The notes: generated by a model not told the origin, from the sequence alone. A stretch of 64,000 nucleotides of DNA from Verrucomicrobiota bacterium (GCA_026397915.1 JAPLTX010000022.1:118215-182214); one strand, 5' to 3'. Positions 33,639-42,779 are shown, counted from the stretch's first letter. Translations and numbers: made by a program.

Positions 33639-34398
33639 CACAATCGGCAAACCCATCGTCGAAATCAGCGGCCTGAACTTTTGGTATGGCCCGAAGCAGG
33701 CGTTGTTCGGCATCAATCTCGCCATACAGCCCAACCGCACCACCGCGTTCATTGGGCCGAGCGGCTGCGGCAAGAGCACGCTATTGCGCTGTCTCAACCG
33801 CATGAACGACCTCAATGACGAGCAGCGGATCGAGGGCACGATCACTATGCACGGCATGAACATCCGGCATCCGGACGTGGATGTCATCGAGTTGCGCAAG
33901 CGCGTCGGCATGGTGTTCCAGAAATCAAACCCGTTCCCGAAATCCATCTTCGACAACGTCGCCTATGGCCTGCGCATCCAAGGCTCGAAGAAGAATCATT
34001 TGGAAGACCGGGTGGAGTCCAGCCTGCGGCGCGCGGCGTTGTGGGAAGAGGTCAAGGACCGGCTCCAGGAATCCGCCCTGTCGCTCTCCGGCGGCCAGCA
34101 GCAGCGGCTCTGCATCGCTCGCACCATCGCCGTCGAGCCGGACGTGGTGCTGATGGACGAGCCGTGCAGCGCGCTCGACCCGACGGCAACGGCGAAGATC
34201 GAGGAGTTGATCCAGGACCTCAAGCGCTACTACACGATCATCATCGTCACGCACAATATGCAGCAGGCGACGCGGTGCAGTGATTTCACCGGATTCTTCT
34301 ATCTGGGACGCTTGGTTGAGTTCGACTCGACGAACAGGATCTTCACCAATCCGGCAAACAAACAGACTGAGGACTATATCACCGGGAGGTTTGGCTGA
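33631..34398 (+). CDS. pstB: Phosphate ABC transporter ATP-binding protein PstB
   Basis: A 255-residue ABC ATPase. Walker A is GPSGCGKST at residues 42-50, followed by [10 protein letters not shown] typical of PstB. The Q-loop is [20 protein letters not shown], the signature is SLSGGQQQR at 151-158 and Walker B is [13 protein letters not shown] with Asp176 and Glu177. The H-loop His is in [12 protein letters not shown]. It energises phosphate import through PstCA. The ATG at 33631 overlaps the end of pstA. Confidence 0.96.
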   Translation: MDNTIGKPIVEISGLNFWYGPKQALFGINLAIQPNRTTAFIGPSGCGKSTLLRCLNRMNDLNDEQRIEGTITMHGMNIRHPDVDVIELRKRVGMVFQKSNPFPKSIFDNVAYGLRIQGSKKNHLEDRVESSLRRAALWEEVKDRLQESALSLSGGQQQRLCIARTIAVEPDVVLMDEPCSALDPTATAKIEELIQDLKRYYTIIIVTHNMQQATRCSDFTGFFYLGRLVEFDSTNRIFTNPANKQTEDYITGRFG

Positions 34399-34400
34399 TT

Positions 34401-35054
34401 ATGGAACTGCATTTTGATCAAGAACTGGCGCAGCTCAAGGAAAAGCTGCTTTTCATGTCGTCGCTGACGGAGCAAAGCGTCGCCCAATCGCTCAAGGCTC
34501 TGATCCAGCGCGACGACGCGCTGGCGAAGAAAGTGGATGCGGACGACGACGTCCTCGACCGGCTTCAGGTGGAGGTTGATGAGCGCTGCATCCGGCTGCT
34601 CGCGTTGCGCCAGCCGCTCGCGCGCGACCTGCGGCTCATAACAATGGCGATGAAGATTTCCACCGACCTCGAGCGCATTGGCGATCAGGCCGCCAACATT
34701 GCCCGTCGCGCGGCGGAACTGAACAAGGAGCCGGAGTTGAAACCGCTGGTGGACATTCCGCGCATGGCGGAAATCTGCCAGGGCATGATTCGTGACGTGC
34801 TCGACGCGTTCGTCTATGAGAAGCCCGACCTGGCGCGGCAAATCATCAAGCGCGACGAGGATGTGGACCGGCTCAACAAGCAGCTCCAACGCGAACTGAC
34901 CAGCTTTATGATCGAAGACCCCGCCACGATCACGCGCGCGCTGCTGCTCATGCGCATTGCGCGGAACCTGGAGCGCATTGGCGACCACGCCACCAACATC
35001 GCGGAGGAAATCGTTTATCTCTACGAAGCGCTCGACATTCGCCACCAGCACTGA
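34401..35054 (+). CDS. phoU: Phosphate signalling complex protein PhoU
   Basis: A 217-residue, all-helical protein with two PhoU domains. The repeated metal-binding signatures are RDLRLITMAMKISTDLERIGDQAANIARR in the first half and RALLLMRIARNLERIGDHATNIAEEIVYL in the second, each with the E/DxxxD pattern that binds clustered metal ions. PhoU relays the state of the Pst transporter to PhoR and restrains uptake when phosphate is plentiful. It starts 2 bp after pstB and completes a canonical pstSCAB-phoU operon. Confidence 0.95.
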   Translation: MELHFDQELAQLKEKLLFMSSLTEQSVAQSLKALIQRDDALAKKVDADDDVLDRLQVEVDERCIRLLALRQPLARDLRLITMAMKISTDLERIGDQAANIARRAAELNKEPELKPLVDIPRMAEICQGMIRDVLDAFVYEKPDLARQIIKRDEDVDRLNKQLQRELTSFMIEDPATITRALLLMRIARNLERIGDHATNIAEEIVYLYEALDIRHQH

Positions 35055-35101
35055 CCGGCCATTCGCATTACTCGCAAACCCCAAGCCTCATAGGTGTCAT
35101 C

Positions 35102-36106
35102 ATGGAAGCACTCTTCATCACAGTGGTTGTGGTCGCGCTCATCTTTGAATACACGAACGGGTTTCACGATGCCGCCAACGCAATCGCCACCTCGATTGCC
35201 ACGCGCGCGCTCCAGCCGTGGCAGGCGCTGTTGATGGCGGGCGTGTTGAATGTGGGCGGCGCGTTGCTGTCCACTTCCGTCGCTGCCACTGTCGCCAAGG
35301 GCATCGTGGACTCCAACGTGGTGACGTTGCATACGGTGCTCGCGGGATTGATTGGCGCAATTTCTTGGAATCTGTTGACGTGGTATTACGGCATCCCGTC
35401 CAGTTCGTCGCATTGCCTGATCGGCGGCGTCGTCGGCGCAACGCTGGCGACCGCGGGCACCGGCGTCCAATGGGTGAAGATCCTGGAGAAAGTCGTCGTG
35501 CCCATGGTTGTGTCGCCGTTGATAGGATTCATCATTGGCATCCTGCTGACGGTGGCGCTGGCGTGGATGTTTCGCAGCTCTCCTTACGGCAAGGTCAACC
35601 ACTGGTTCAAATACATCCAAACCGGATCGGCGGCGCTGATGTCGCTCTCGCACGGCCAGAACGACGCACAGAAAACTATGGGTATCATCCTGCTGGCGCT
35701 TGTAGCGGCTGGGCACTTGCCCCAGACCGCGGACGTGCCGCTCTGGGTGAAGCTTTCTTGCGCACTGGTCATGGGGCTTGGCACGCTGTCCGGCGGCAAA
35801 CGCATCATCAAGACGATGGGCATGAAGATCACCCAACTGCGGCCTGTGGACGGATTCGCGGCGGAGACGGCCGCTTCCGCGGTTTTGCTGGCAACCGGCC
35901 ACCTCGGCTTTCCAGTTTCCACCACGCATGTCATCACCTCCTCCATCATGGGCGTTGGTGCCACCTATCGCATCAAAGCTGTCCGCTGGGGCGTCACGCG
36001 CTCGATCGTTGTGGCATGGATACTGACGTTGCCAGCGTCGGCGCTAATTGGCGGGGGCGTCGCCTATCTGTTCAAGGTGCTGATCCACGCGGGTCTGATG
36101 CGCTGA
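35102..36106 (+). CDS. pit: Low-affinity inorganic phosphate transporter, PiT family
   Basis: A 334-residue integral membrane protein with about ten helices. The two PiT signatures are present: FEYTNGFHDAANAIATSIATRAL near the start and LMSLSHGQNDAQKTMGIILLAL in the centre, plus the SSSHCLIGG and STTHVITSSIMG repeats. It imports phosphate (as a metal complex) by proton symport at low affinity. It lies 47 bp downstream of phoU, so low-affinity and high-affinity uptake appear linked in one operon. That is less usual than the arrangement of Pit with a DUF47 PhoU-like partner. Confidence 0.93.
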   Translation: MEALFITVVVVALIFEYTNGFHDAANAIATSIATRALQPWQALLMAGVLNVGGALLSTSVAATVAKGIVDSNVVTLHTVLAGLIGAISWNLLTWYYGIPSSSSHCLIGGVVGATLATAGTGVQWVKILEKVVVPMVVSPLIGFIIGILLTVALAWMFRSSPYGKVNHWFKYIQTGSAALMSLSHGQNDAQKTMGIILLALVAAGHLPQTADVPLWVKLSCALVMGLGTLSGGKRIIKTMGMKITQLRPVDGFAAETAASAVLLATGHLGFPVSTTHVITSSIMGVGATYRIKAVRWGVTRSIVVAWILTLPASALIGGGVAYLFKVLIHAGLMR

Positions 36107-36164
36107 CTGCCAACAAGCAACAGCGGGCTTGCCCTGCCGTTGGCGGCTGATTAAAGTCCGCACC

Positions 36165-37097
36165 ATGCCTGCAAGGATTATAAGCATTTCGCTGGTGTGC
36201 TGGCTGGCGGCGGCTTGGGTGCCGGCGCAAACCCTCCAGCAACTGCAACAGCGGTTGAACATGGGCAAGGCGGCTCCGGCCGCGCCCGTGCCCGCCGGCC
36301 GTGGCGCGGATGTTCAGTTGGTGGAAAGGCCGTGGGAGCAGATTACCGACCAGCAACTGTTCGAGCACGGGAAGACCGCGCTCGGCCAGAACCCGTCCAA
36401 GTGGCATCACGCCGAGACGGAACACTTCGTCATCCATTTCCACAAGCGCATTGACGCGCAGAAAGTGGCGCGGCAAGCGGAGTTCTACTACGATCAGGTG
36501 AAGAAGGATTTGTTGGCCGAGAAGGACCGCTTCGACCGCAAGAGCCACATCTTCCTCTTCGAGAAGGACGCAGAGTGGCACCAGTTTGTTGCCGACGCGA
36601 AGTTCATGGAGTGGTCGGCGGGCGTTTCCTACCGCAGCGAGCTTTATTTCCTGAGCCGGCAGGGATCAGGCGACTTTGCGGCCGGCACGCTCGCGCACGA
36701 GATGACGCACTGCATTTTCTACCGCTTTGTGCCGAGGCGCATCCCGATGTGGCTGAACGAGGGTTTTGCCGAATTCGAAAGCGGCGCCGCCTATGCCAAG
36801 TTTAAGGGCATCGGTGGCGGCAATCGCGGCAGCGGGCGTCGCGGCGAGGCGGACTTTCCGCTGCAGAAGCTGCTTGCTGCCACGGAGTATCCGAAGGACC
36901 AAAGCGACGTTCACGAATTCTACCGCACCAGCGAGCGACTTGTGCGGTTCCTGATAACCAAGCTGGACCGCAGTCGCTTCGTGCCGCTGGTGATGAAACT
37001 TGCCGACGGCGCCAGCCTGGAGAGCGCCGTGCTCGAAATCCATGCCGACAAGTTCAAGAGTTTCGACGAATTCGTGAAGCGTTACGAGAAGTCCTAA
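36165..37097 (+). CDS. Exported gluzincin-type metallopeptidase-like protein
   Basis: A 310-residue protein with a signal peptide (IISISLVCWLAAAWVPAQ). The metal site is LAHEMTHC with HEMTH at residues 178-182 and the third ligand candidate Glu199 in the MWLNEGFAEFES motif, the layout of gluzincins and the peptidase-MA-like family. Residues about 60-150 are a mixed domain including the YFV/HF strand pattern HAETEHFVIHFHK that often precedes the catalytic part in these proteins. Substrate unknown. It lies 58 bp after pit and just before holA, and may be independent of the phosphate genes. Confidence 0.8.
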   Translation: MPARIISISLVCWLAAAWVPAQTLQQLQQRLNMGKAAPAAPVPAGRGADVQLVERPWEQITDQQLFEHGKTALGQNPSKWHHAETEHFVIHFHKRIDAQKVARQAEFYYDQVKKDLLAEKDRFDRKSHIFLFEKDAEWHQFVADAKFMEWSAGVSYRSELYFLSRQGSGDFAAGTLAHEMTHCIFYRFVPRRIPMWLNEGFAEFESGAAYAKFKGIGGGNRGSGRRGEADFPLQKLLAATEYPKDQSDVHEFYRTSERLVRFLITKLDRSRFVPLVMKLADGASLESAVLEIHADKFKSFDEFVKRYEKS

Positions 37098-37103
37098 ACG
37101 CCC

Positions 37104-38222
37104 ATGCCAGCCAAGCCCAACGTCCAACTTCATCTCGTCTGCGGCGGTGAGGAGTATCTCGTCAAGGAAACCGCCCGCCGGTTGGTGAAAGAGCTTGCGC
37201 CCAAGGGCGGCGGGGAGTTCGCCGTCGAGATTGTGGATGGCACCGTCACCAGGGCCGACGAGGCGGTGAAGGCCGTTTACCGCGTGCTGGAGGCGGTTAA
37301 CACGATGGGCTTCTTCTCCAGTGAGAAACTTATCTGGCTCAAGGACGCCAACTTTTTCGGTGCTGACAAAACTTCCGCCGCCGCCGTCGTGACCGAGGCC
37401 ATCGCTGAACTGGTCGCCGTCGTGAAGAAAGGTCTGCCGGCCGGCGTCACGCTGCTCGTCAGCGCCAGCGAGATGGACAAGCGCCGGGCGTTCTATCTCG
37501 CGTGCGACAAGCTCGGTGAGGTCGCGGTCTTTGACGCGATTGACCCGACGAAAGACCGGCAGTGGGAGAGCAAGGTTGCCGATTTCATCGCGGCGCACGC
37601 CCGGGCGCTCGGCAAGAACGTCAGTCATCAGGCGGTCGCGCAGCTCATTGAGCTCAACGGCGCCAACCTCCGCCAGATCGAGACCGAGCTTGAGAAGATC
37701 GCCGCCTACGTCGGTGACCGCGGGGCCATCGAGCCGGCGGACGTGCGCGCGGTTGGCAGCGCTTCGCGCGAGGCCATCGCATGGGATCTTAACGATGCTG
37801 TCGGCCATCGCGATCTCGGCAAGGCGTTGCGGCTGCTCGACCGGCTCCTGTTCCAAGGCGAGGAAGTCATCGGCCTGCTCTTTGCCGTGGCGTCACGTGT
37901 GCGACAGTTACTCATCCTGCGGGAACTGGTGGACCGCAAGCTGCTGCGGCCCGGCGGCGAATACATGCAGATCAAAGGCCAGCTTGATCGTCTGCCCGCG
38001 AGCGTCCGCGACGAGCTGCCGGCCGATCGGAAGCTGAACCCGCTCCTGCAACATCCCTTTCCGGTCTTCAAGACGCTGCAACAAGCAGTTAACTACACGC
38101 GCCCGCAACTGATCCGGGCAATGCAGTGGCTGCTGGACGCCAATCAGCAACTGGTCACCAGCAGCCTGCCGGACAGGTTGGCGATGGAGGAACTGCTGGC
38201 CCGAATCATCACCGTCAAATGA
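37104..38222 (+). CDS. holA: DNA polymerase III delta subunit
   Basis: A 372-residue clamp-loader subunit. The N-terminal domain begins VQLHLVCGGEEYLVKETARRLVKEL, the usual G-x-D/E-x-Y/F-L entry of delta, and continues with NTMGFFSSEKLIWLKDANFF and an AAA+-like module without a P-loop. The C-terminal domain contains LNDAVGHRDLGKALRLLDRLLFQGEEVIGLLFAVASRVRQLLILRELV, typical of the delta collar domain. It opens the sliding clamp within the clamp loader. The gene is 6 bp after the peptidase and overlaps the next gene by 4 bp (ATGA). Confidence 0.92.
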   Translation: MPAKPNVQLHLVCGGEEYLVKETARRLVKELAPKGGGEFAVEIVDGTVTRADEAVKAVYRVLEAVNTMGFFSSEKLIWLKDANFFGADKTSAAAVVTEAIAELVAVVKKGLPAGVTLLVSASEMDKRRAFYLACDKLGEVAVFDAIDPTKDRQWESKVADFIAAHARALGKNVSHQAVAQLIELNGANLRQIETELEKIAAYVGDRGAIEPADVRAVGSASREAIAWDLNDAVGHRDLGKALRLLDRLLFQGEEVIGLLFAVASRVRQLLILRELVDRKLLRPGGEYMQIKGQLDRLPASVRDELPADRKLNPLLQHPFPVFKTLQQAVNYTRPQLIRAMQWLLDANQQLVTSSLPDRLAMEELLARIITVK

Positions 38223-39082
38223 ACCGTTGCCGAGTTATCCCCGCATTAGCATTTGTTCTGGTTTGCGCCGGCGCCGTGGCGCAGGAGAGCTACCTTTGGT
38301 CGTTCGACCGTGATCCAGTTGGCAGCGTGCCGTCCTACTTGCTCGCCGAGTCGAACTGGGTGGTGATGGTGGACAGCGGCGCGCCCACGCAACCCAACGT
38401 GCTTTCCGCGACCGCCGCGGGTTGCACCAACGCGCTTGGCTCCCTCTGCGTCGTGCAGGGCTTCAAGCTCGAACTGGGCCGCCTCTGGACGCGGGTCAAC
38501 GTCTTCTCGGGCGCGGCGGGCCTGGTGTTCCGGGTGCGCGCGGCCGACAACTTCAACGTGTTGATGGTGACGCCGGATGGCAGCCGGCTGCAACTGATGG
38601 CCGTGCGCAACGGCGTGCCGCAGGAACTGGCCAGCAGTGTGTTGAAGACCACCTTCGGTCGCTGGCACCGGATGGGCGTTGAACTTGATGGGCGCACCAT
38701 CGGCTGCTACTTCGACGGCGAGTTGCGCATGACCGCCGCCGAGGATCCGATGAGCGTCGGCAAGTGCGCCATCGGCCTCATCGTTGCCGGAGGTGGCCGG
38801 GCGCATTTCGACGATTTGAACGTGGACGTGATCACCGCCGCCGAGCCGGCGCGCCGGGGCGAAACCGTCGTGCAGGTTCTTCTGGCCGGCGACCGAATTT
38901 CCATCGGCGACACGGTTGTGACCTTGAAGCAGTTGGTGGACCGTCTGACGCAACGGTTCGACAGCGCGCAGCGTCTGTTGCTGGTGGTGGACCGGAACAT
39001 GGATTACGAGCGCGTCGAGCAGGTCATGAAAGCCGCCGTCACCATCGGTTTCGAGAAAATCTCCATCGAGATGCGCAAGTGA
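38219..39082 (+). CDS. Exported LamG-like domain fused to an ExbD/TolR-like domain
   Basis: A 287-residue protein with a signal peptide (VIPALAFVLVCAGAVAQ). Residues about 22-200 form a concanavalin/LamG-like jelly roll (LWSFDRDPVGSVPSYL, VFRVRAADNFNVLMVTPDG, GRWHRMGVELDGRTIGCYFDGEL, AHFDDLNVDV), as in keto-sugar hydrolase-type exported proteins. Residues about 215-287 match the periplasmic domain of ExbD/TolR: VVQVLLAGDRISIGDTVVTLKQLVDRLTQ, LLLVVDRNMDYERVEQVMKAAVTIGFEKISIEM. ExbD proteins normally have an N-terminal membrane anchor and work with ExbB in energising outer-membrane transport. Here the anchor is replaced by a secreted glycan-binding-like domain and no exbB is nearby. The start overlaps holA by 4 bp. 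Confidence 0.7.
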   Translation: MNRCRVIPALAFVLVCAGAVAQESYLWSFDRDPVGSVPSYLLAESNWVVMVDSGAPTQPNVLSATAAGCTNALGSLCVVQGFKLELGRLWTRVNVFSGAAGLVFRVRAADNFNVLMVTPDGSRLQLMAVRNGVPQELASSVLKTTFGRWHRMGVELDGRTIGCYFDGELRMTAAEDPMSVGKCAIGLIVAGGGRAHFDDLNVDVITAAEPARRGETVVQVLLAGDRISIGDTVVTLKQLVDRLTQRFDSAQRLLLVVDRNMDYERVEQVMKAAVTIGFEKISIEMRK

Positions 39083-39170
39083 CCCCGCCGCGCGTGCCGG
39101 TTGACTTATGACCGCCGGTATCTGAAGGTAACGAGGAAACGGAATTTCAAAACAGTCAAAGGAGACGACC

Positions 39171-39665
39171 ATGCTCAGCAACAAAATCGAAAAAGCGATC
39201 AACAAACAGATCAATCACGAGTTCACCAACGCCTACACCTATTTGGCAATGTCGGCTTGGTTTGACAACCAGAACCTGTCGGGCTTTGCCCACTGGATGC
39301 GTTTGCAGCGAGAGGACGAACTGAGCCACGCGGCGAAACTGGTCGAGTTTGTCGTGGATCGCGGCGGCCGTGTGGAGCTTGAAAGTATCGGCAAGCCGAA
39401 GGGCAGCTACAACTCGCCCAAGGAAGCCATCGCCGCGGCATTGAAGCTGGAGCAGACCACCACCGCGCTCGTCAACAATCTCTTCGGTCTCGCCGCGGAG
39501 GAAAAGGACTACGCCACGCAGAGCCGCCTGCAGTGGTTTGTGGACGAGCAGGTGGAGGAAGAGAAGAGCGTTAGCGAAATCCTCGCCAAGCTGGAAATGG
39601 CCGGCGACAGCAAGGGCACATTGCTGATGCTCGACCACCAGCTCGCCAAACGCGGTAAATCCTGA
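39171..39665 (+). CDS. ftnA: Non-heme ferritin
   Basis: A 164-residue four-helix-bundle ferritin close to bacterial FtnA. The ferroxidase-site residues are in NHEFTNAYTYLAMSAWF (Glu in helix A), QREDELSHAAKLVEFV (E and H of the ExxH-type in helix B) and the Glu of VDEQVEEEKSVSEILAKL in helix D. It oxidises Fe(II) and stores it as a ferric mineral in a 24-mer. No heme-binding Met typical of bacterioferritin is apparent. Shine-Dalgarno AAAGGAGACG precedes the ATG. It converges with the chorismate synthase homologue. Confidence 0.93.
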   Translation: MLSNKIEKAINKQINHEFTNAYTYLAMSAWFDNQNLSGFAHWMRLQREDELSHAAKLVEFVVDRGGRVELESIGKPKGSYNSPKEAIAAALKLEQTTTALVNNLFGLAAEEKDYATQSRLQWFVDEQVEEEKSVSEILAKLEMAGDSKGTLLMLDHQLAKRGKS

Positions 39666-39676
39666 CGCGGTTTTAT

Positions 39677-39720
39677 TTTTCCGGCGTCGTCGGCGACAGC
39701 GAGCCGTCGCAGGAAAAAAA
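39677..39720. terminator. Bidirectional terminator between ferritin and chorismate-synthase-like genes
   Basis: An imperfect stem flanked by TTTTTCC (39677-39683) on the left and GGAAAAAA (39713-39720) on the right lies in the 62-bp gap between convergent genes. The stem pairs GGC..GTCG and CGACGGC-like segments around GACAGCGA. Read on either strand it ends in a T-run, as expected of a terminator serving both genes. Confidence 0.6.
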
Positions 39721-39727
39721 CAGCTCG

Positions 39728-41056
39728 CTACTTCTTCGCCAGCGACTGGAAGGCCACGTGCTGCATGTAGTGGTCGAGCAGGATGCACGCCATGAACGCT
39801 TCGGCCACCGGCCACACGCGCGGCGCAATCGTCGGGTCGCGCCGGGTCACTGCCGACAGGACGGCGTTCTCCAGCGACACCTTGTCAATGGTGTGCTGCG
39901 GCTTGGCGATCGTGGGCGTGGGCTTGACCACGAGGCGGCAGACGATCGGTTGGCCGGTCGTCAAACCGCCGGTGATGCCACCGGCGTTGTTGGAACGGAA
40001 GGCGACCTTGCCGTTCACAATCTCCATCTGGTCGTTGTCCTGCGAGCCGGTCATGTCCTTCGTCGCATAGCCGGCGCCGCTTTCGACGGCCTTGATGGTG
40101 CCGATGCTCATCATGCGACCGAGTTCGCCTTCGAGTTTGCGGAAGACCGGCTCGCCCATGCCAGCGGGCACGCCCGTCGCAACGATTTCCACAACGCCTC
40201 CGGTGGAGTCACCTTGCTTGGTGATTTCGATGATGCGCTCAAACATCGCCTTGGCGGTTTCGAGGTGCGGGCAGTTGAGTTTTGGATGGATGCCGAGTTC
40301 CTTCTCGATGGCTTCCTCGTCCACGTGGCCGATCTTCATCTTCTTCGGCAGCTCAGGCACTTCCTTCTCAAACTCCGCCAGCACCGCCATCTTTTGGAGG
40401 AAACGCATCTCCGGCTTGATCTTGCCGGACGCAAACAGCGCGGCATACACCGGGTCGTGACGCCGGCGAAATTCCTTGTAAGCGGCGACCTTGGACCGGA
40501 TTTCCTCCAACGGCAGGTCCGGCATACGGATGCCGGCGGCTTCCTTAACGTAGCCAGTCACTTCAATGCCGACCTCCTTGAGGATGCGCTTGGCGACGAC
40601 ACCGGCCGCGACGATGGTGGCGGTGTAGCGCCCGCTGAAGAAACCCGCGCCGATGGAGTCATCGCACTGGCCGTATTTCACATAGGAAGCGTAGGAGGCG
40701 TGGCCCGGTCGCGGCGTGCGATTCGTCACGCGATACGCCTCAATGTGCTCGAAGTGGCGGTCGAGATTAGGGATGAGAATCACCATCGGCGTGCCGTTGG
40801 TGTAGGCCTCGTTGTGGAAGCCGGGCATCGTGTCGGCGCAATTCACGCCGCTGTAAATGATCGGCACGTCCGGCTCGCGGCGCGGCGAACTCAGCTCGCC
40901 CTGGCCCGGCTTGCGCAGCAACAGGTCGCGGTAGATTTCCTCTTCGGTGATCAGGTAGCCTGGCGGCACTCCCTGCAAGTGCGTCGTCAAGCCTTCCTGA
41001 TACGAGCCGCCTGCCACCGTCACCTTGAACAATGTTCCCAAATCACATCCGAGCAT
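39728..41056 (-). CDS. Divergent chorismate synthase homologue
   Basis: A 442-residue protein homologous along its length to chorismate synthase (usual length about 360): LGTLFKVTVAGGSYQEGL, SSPRREPD, IYSGV, RPGHASYASYVKYG, VATGVPAGMGEPVFRKLE, SNNAGGITGGLTTGQPIVCRLVVKPTPTI. It should act in the last shikimate step, 5-enolpyruvylshikimate 3-phosphate to chorismate, using reduced FMN. However, the highly conserved active-site His of GESHG is Tyr19 here (GGSYQ), the GGGRSSARET loop is GAGFFSGRYTA, and about 70 residues are inserted near 180-255. Function as a classical chorismate synthase is therefore uncertain. The start follows GGAGTAAACCAAT. It is convergent with ferritin. Confidence 0.7.
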   Translation of the reverse strand: MLGCDLGTLFKVTVAGGSYQEGLTTHLQGVPPGYLITEEEIYRDLLLRKPGQGELSSPRREPDVPIIYSGVNCADTMPGFHNEAYTNGTPMVILIPNLDRHFEHIEAYRVTNRTPRPGHASYASYVKYGQCDDSIGAGFFSGRYTATIVAAGVVAKRILKEVGIEVTGYVKEAAGIRMPDLPLEEIRSKVAAYKEFRRRHDPVYAALFASGKIKPEMRFLQKMAVLAEFEKEVPELPKKMKIGHVDEEAIEKELGIHPKLNCPHLETAKAMFERIIEITKQGDSTGGVVEIVATGVPAGMGEPVFRKLEGELGRMMSIGTIKAVESGAGYATKDMTGSQDNDQMEIVNGKVAFRSNNAGGITGGLTTGQPIVCRLVVKPTPTIAKPQHTIDKVSLENAVLSAVTRRDPTIAPRVWPVAEAFMACILLDHYMQHVAFQSLAKK

Positions 41057-41372
41057 ATTGGTTTACTCCTGTTCTTGCTGCCGTCCGCGTCCGTCCGTCT
41101 GGCGCGAGCAGCGGACCATTTTTGACGTTCAAACTCCAGCCAACAAAGCCGCAAGTTGGCCGCGCTTTCTAGCCGATTTGCCGGCAAAAGCAATCTGAAA
41201 CTGCCACCAGTGGAAGAAAACTTCGCCTCTCGAAATTTTACCGGGAGTTTCGGTGGTCAGCGCGATACCGGTCACAGCAGTGGTCTGAGTAAAGTCACGG
41301 CGGGAAAGGGCAGGGGTTCTTCATGCAAGTAGACTCGCCCGTTTCCCTTCGTATTCCGAATGCGGGATGGTA
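41057..41372. other. Intergenic region upstream of the chorismate synthase homologue
   Basis: A 316-bp gap between the start of the chorismate synthase homologue and the stop of the Sel1-repeat gene, both on the minus strand. It must contain the promoter of the former and the 3' end of the latter. I see no confident promoter pair, no small open frame with a Shine-Dalgarno and no repeat. Confidence 0.4.
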
Positions 41373-42779
41373 TTAACGTAAAAAATCCCACAAACGGAAT
41401 AGCAGGTTGGGGCGAAGCACTTTAATTCTTAAAAGGTTTGATTGCACTTTACCTTCCCAACAAGCAGGCATCTGCGTCGAATCGCGGTAGGGAGACTGTC
41501 GCCCGCGATAAACACAGCGAATTTCATACTTGCCGGGCTTCAATCGTGCCCCGGAGCCAAAGAGGTGATCATACATACGCACGGGTAGTTTGTAGCCGCT
41601 TCCTGCACGCAACGGCACTCCAAGGAAGTAAACACGGCCCGACATGGGACCTCCCAAGCCCAGCGTCATGGGTATCCGTTGGCCGCTCTCACTCTTGAGT
41701 TCAGCTTCCAGGCTGCTCCATATCTGGGTGCCATTGCCCAACAATGCCCCACCATTGAGAAGCAGATTGTCGGTGCTGTTGTTATGGAAGCAAATGGCAA
41801 ACGAAATTTCTTCCGAGCTTTCTACAACGCTCTTGGACGTTTCAAGGGTGAGTTCCAGGGCCGATTCATTCTGGATTGGAGGTTCCTCTACTGGTGAAAT
41901 CAAAGAAAGGCTCTCGGGCAATCGCTGCGCTTCCGCAATTTGATCAGGAGTCATCTTCCGCTCCAGTTCCGCAAGACCTTGCCTGGCTGTCTGATCTCCT
42001 TGCGTTGCGGCCAAACTCAACCACTTGTAAGCCGCCACCAGATCCCGGGGCACACCTTGACCATTCGCATAGCAACCGCCGAGGCTGTTTTCAGCCCTGG
42101 CATTTCCTTGTTCAGCCGCCATGCGATACCACTTCACCGCTTCTGCATGGTTCTGGGCCACGCCGTATCCGTATTCATGGAACATGCCAAGGTTGTATTG
42201 AGCCCTCGCAACTCCTTGCTCAGCGGCTTTACGATACCATTTCGCCGCTTCTGCGAGATCCTTCTCCACGCCTTTACCATCGGTATAGCAACTACCGAGG
42301 TTGAATTGCCCCGCAGCATATTCTTGCCCGGCGGCCTTGCGATACCATTTGACCGCTTCCGCCGCGTTCTCAGTTACACCTTCGCCCAAGAAGTAACAGA
42401 TCCCGAGGTCGCACTGAGCAGCGGCGTCTCCTTGCTCTGCCGCCTTGCGAATCCATTTCACCGCTTCAGCAAGATCCTTCTCCACGCCTTGACCCTTGCT
42501 ATAGCAGGAACCAAGGTTGCGTTGTGCTTTGGCATTTCCTTGTTCTGCTGCCTTGCGAAACCAAAACACTGCAACAGACAAATCTTTGACCACCCTGCGG
42601 CCGTGGAAACAGCATTGCCCCATGTATGTTTGAGCATCGGCATTGCCGCCGTCAGCAGCCTTTTTCACGTCGTCTATTGAGGACAATGCCCATCCGGGAA
42701 TCATGTCATCCGAAAGGCATGGTGAAACGAAACAGGTGATGGCCAGGAGCGCGATGCTACTTACGAAGAACTTCATCAT
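41373..42779 (-). CDS. Secreted Sel1-repeat protein with C-terminal beta-sandwich-like domain
   Basis: A 468-residue protein with a signal peptide (FFVSSIALLAITCFVSPCLS). Six or seven Sel1-like (TPR-related) repeats span about residues 40-290, each of the form AVKWYRKAAEQGxAxAQxNLGxxYxxGxGVxxDxAEA. The C-terminal 170 residues form a different, strand-rich domain (LELTLETSKSVVESSEEISFAICFHNNSTDNLLLNGG...RLKPGKYEIRCVYRG), which I do not recognise. Sel1 proteins typically act as protein-protein scaffolds at the envelope. G+C is visibly lower than in neighbouring genes. The start is after GCAGGAAAA; two consecutive ATGs at 42779 and 42776 are possible. Confidence 0.82.
   Translation of the reverse strand: MMKFFVSSIALLAITCFVSPCLSDDMIPGWALSSIDDVKKAADGGNADAQTYMGQCCFHGRRVVKDLSVAVFWFRKAAEQGNAKAQRNLGSCYSKGQGVEKDLAEAVKWIRKAAEQGDAAAQCDLGICYFLGEGVTENAAEAVKWYRKAAGQEYAAGQFNLGSCYTDGKGVEKDLAEAAKWYRKAAEQGVARAQYNLGMFHEYGYGVAQNHAEAVKWYRMAAEQGNARAENSLGGCYANGQGVPRDLVAAYKWLSLAATQGDQTARQGLAELERKMTPDQIAEAQRLPESLSLISPVEEPPIQNESALELTLETSKSVVESSEEISFAICFHNNSTDNLLLNGGALLGNGTQIWSSLEAELKSESGQRIPMTLGLGGPMSGRVYFLGVPLRAGSGYKLPVRMYDHLFGSGARLKPGKYEIRCVYRGRQSPYRDSTQMPACWEGKVQSNLLRIKVLRPNLLFRLWDFLR

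Noticed and set aside
39758..41125. 455-codon plus-strand frame antisense to the chorismate synthase homologue
   Set aside because: GC-rich shadow frame with Arg/His/Val-rich, motif-free sequence; the minus-strand frame is homologous to a known family.
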